This document shows, one piece after another, positions 11,817 to 11,925 of a stretch of 11,925 bases of DNA. The first letter of the stretch is position 1. Each line of letters opens with the position of its first letter. Source of the DNA: an uncultured Alphaproteobacteria bacterium (GTDB lineage: Bacteria; Pseudomonadota; Alphaproteobacteria; RF32; CAG-239); NCBI GenBank assembly GCA_944391355.1, contig CALXTG010000178.1:1-11925 (forward strand), written 5' to 3'. The notes under the pieces were generated by a model. It had not been told where the DNA came from and made no database searches. It saw only the letters and a program-made list of their open reading frames with translations. Position numbers and translations under genes: made by a program.

Positions 11817-11925
11817 ATGTCGGGGATTTCGTTAACAGCGTCGATGCGCAGTAACTTGTTGAGCTTGCAGAATATTGCAAGACAACAGGATATTGTGCAG
11901 AATCGTCTGGCGACCGGCCTTAAAG
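11817..11925 (+). CDS. Flagellin B, 5' end only
   Basis: The first 36 codons of a second flagellin reach the right edge. MSGISLTASMRSNLLSLQNI and the following residues match flagellin A except for Gly/Ala at residue 3 and Arg/Ser at residue 22; most other base differences are synonymous. The start has AAAGGG eight bases upstream. The variable domain lies outside the window, so it is unknown whether it also carries a beta-solenoid insert. Confidence 0.9.
   Translation, partial: MSGISLTASMRSNLLSLQNIARQQDIVQNRLATGLK

Larger units (their letters stand above)
11555..11843 (+). repeat. Flagellin leader repeat, copy B
   Basis: This is the uninterrupted counterpart of 4875-5159. It holds the same order of elements: TAGACAGAAA, the promoter-like pair, GTTTGACTTA, the palindromic element, the ATGGCAGTA block and the start codon context CCGAGAGAATG. 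It runs directly into an intact flagellin reading frame, so it probably shows the ancestral arrangement. Confidence 0.85.

Noticed and set aside
11614..11880. Minus-strand ORF opposite the second flagellin leader
   Set aside because: It runs through the palindromic element and flagellin start in antisense, has no family features, and is not kept in the first leader copy.
1..11925. CRISPR array, insertion sequence or phage genes
   Set aside because: No regularly spaced direct repeats, transposase, integrase or phage structural genes were found on either strand.

Overview
The window looks like chromosomal DNA of an alphaproteobacterium. The main support is the gene block rpmH-rnpA-yidD-yidC-engB, in the order common in that class, together with a typical alphaproteobacterial DnaB, short divergent flagellin ends and dispersed palindromic repeats built on GTCAT...ATGAC. 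Moderate GC, an ankyrin-repeat protein and duplicated flagellins suggest a host-associated, possibly gut, uncultured lineage. That last point is inference; no marker gene here fixes the genus.

Layout. Positions 1-665 hold the 3' part of an ankyrin-repeat gene. Positions 666-1087 have no gene but contain strong hairpins and fragments resembling tRNA 3' ends, next to a minus-strand tRNA-Arg(CCG) at 1088-1164. A monocistronic rpmB with its own promoter and terminator follows. Then comes a tightly packed cluster of replicative helicase dnaB, two tandem YcgN-type CxxCxxCC proteins and a YgjP-like zinc metallopeptidase (1831-4846), whose genes abut or overlap. Next is a flagellin gene (5279-7006) with a complex leader, then a Bax-inhibitor-1 family membrane protein with its own promoter and terminator. 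The rpmH-rnpA-yidD-yidC-engB block (8032-11219) makes ribosomal protein L34, the RNase P protein, two membrane-protein insertion factors and a ribosome-assembly GTPase. A small putative membrane ORF and a terminator follow, and the window ends in the first 36 codons of a second flagellin.

The most unusual part is the flagellin system. The two flagellin genes lie in direct orientation about 6.7 kb apart and share nearly 300 bp of upstream DNA plus the start of the coding region. Both leaders carry an 88-89 base element that folds, without unpaired junction bases, into a four-way junction of an outer stem and three hairpins. Its two 9-bp hairpins differ between copies at seven base pairs, all compensated, while their loops are identical and mutually complementary. 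The first flagellin also has two starts in tandem: an orphan nine-codon flagellin start leads through a related palindromic element into a stop that overlaps the true start (ATGA). The two starts encode almost the same peptide with different serine codons, which points to a recombination mosaic and not a simple target duplication. The protein carries an AT-rich insert of about 310 residues with a roughly 29-residue periodicity, probably a beta-solenoid in place of the usual variable domain. The segment between the flagellins carries essential genes, so deletion by recombination between the repeats should be lethal, whereas gene conversion or amplification would be tolerated.
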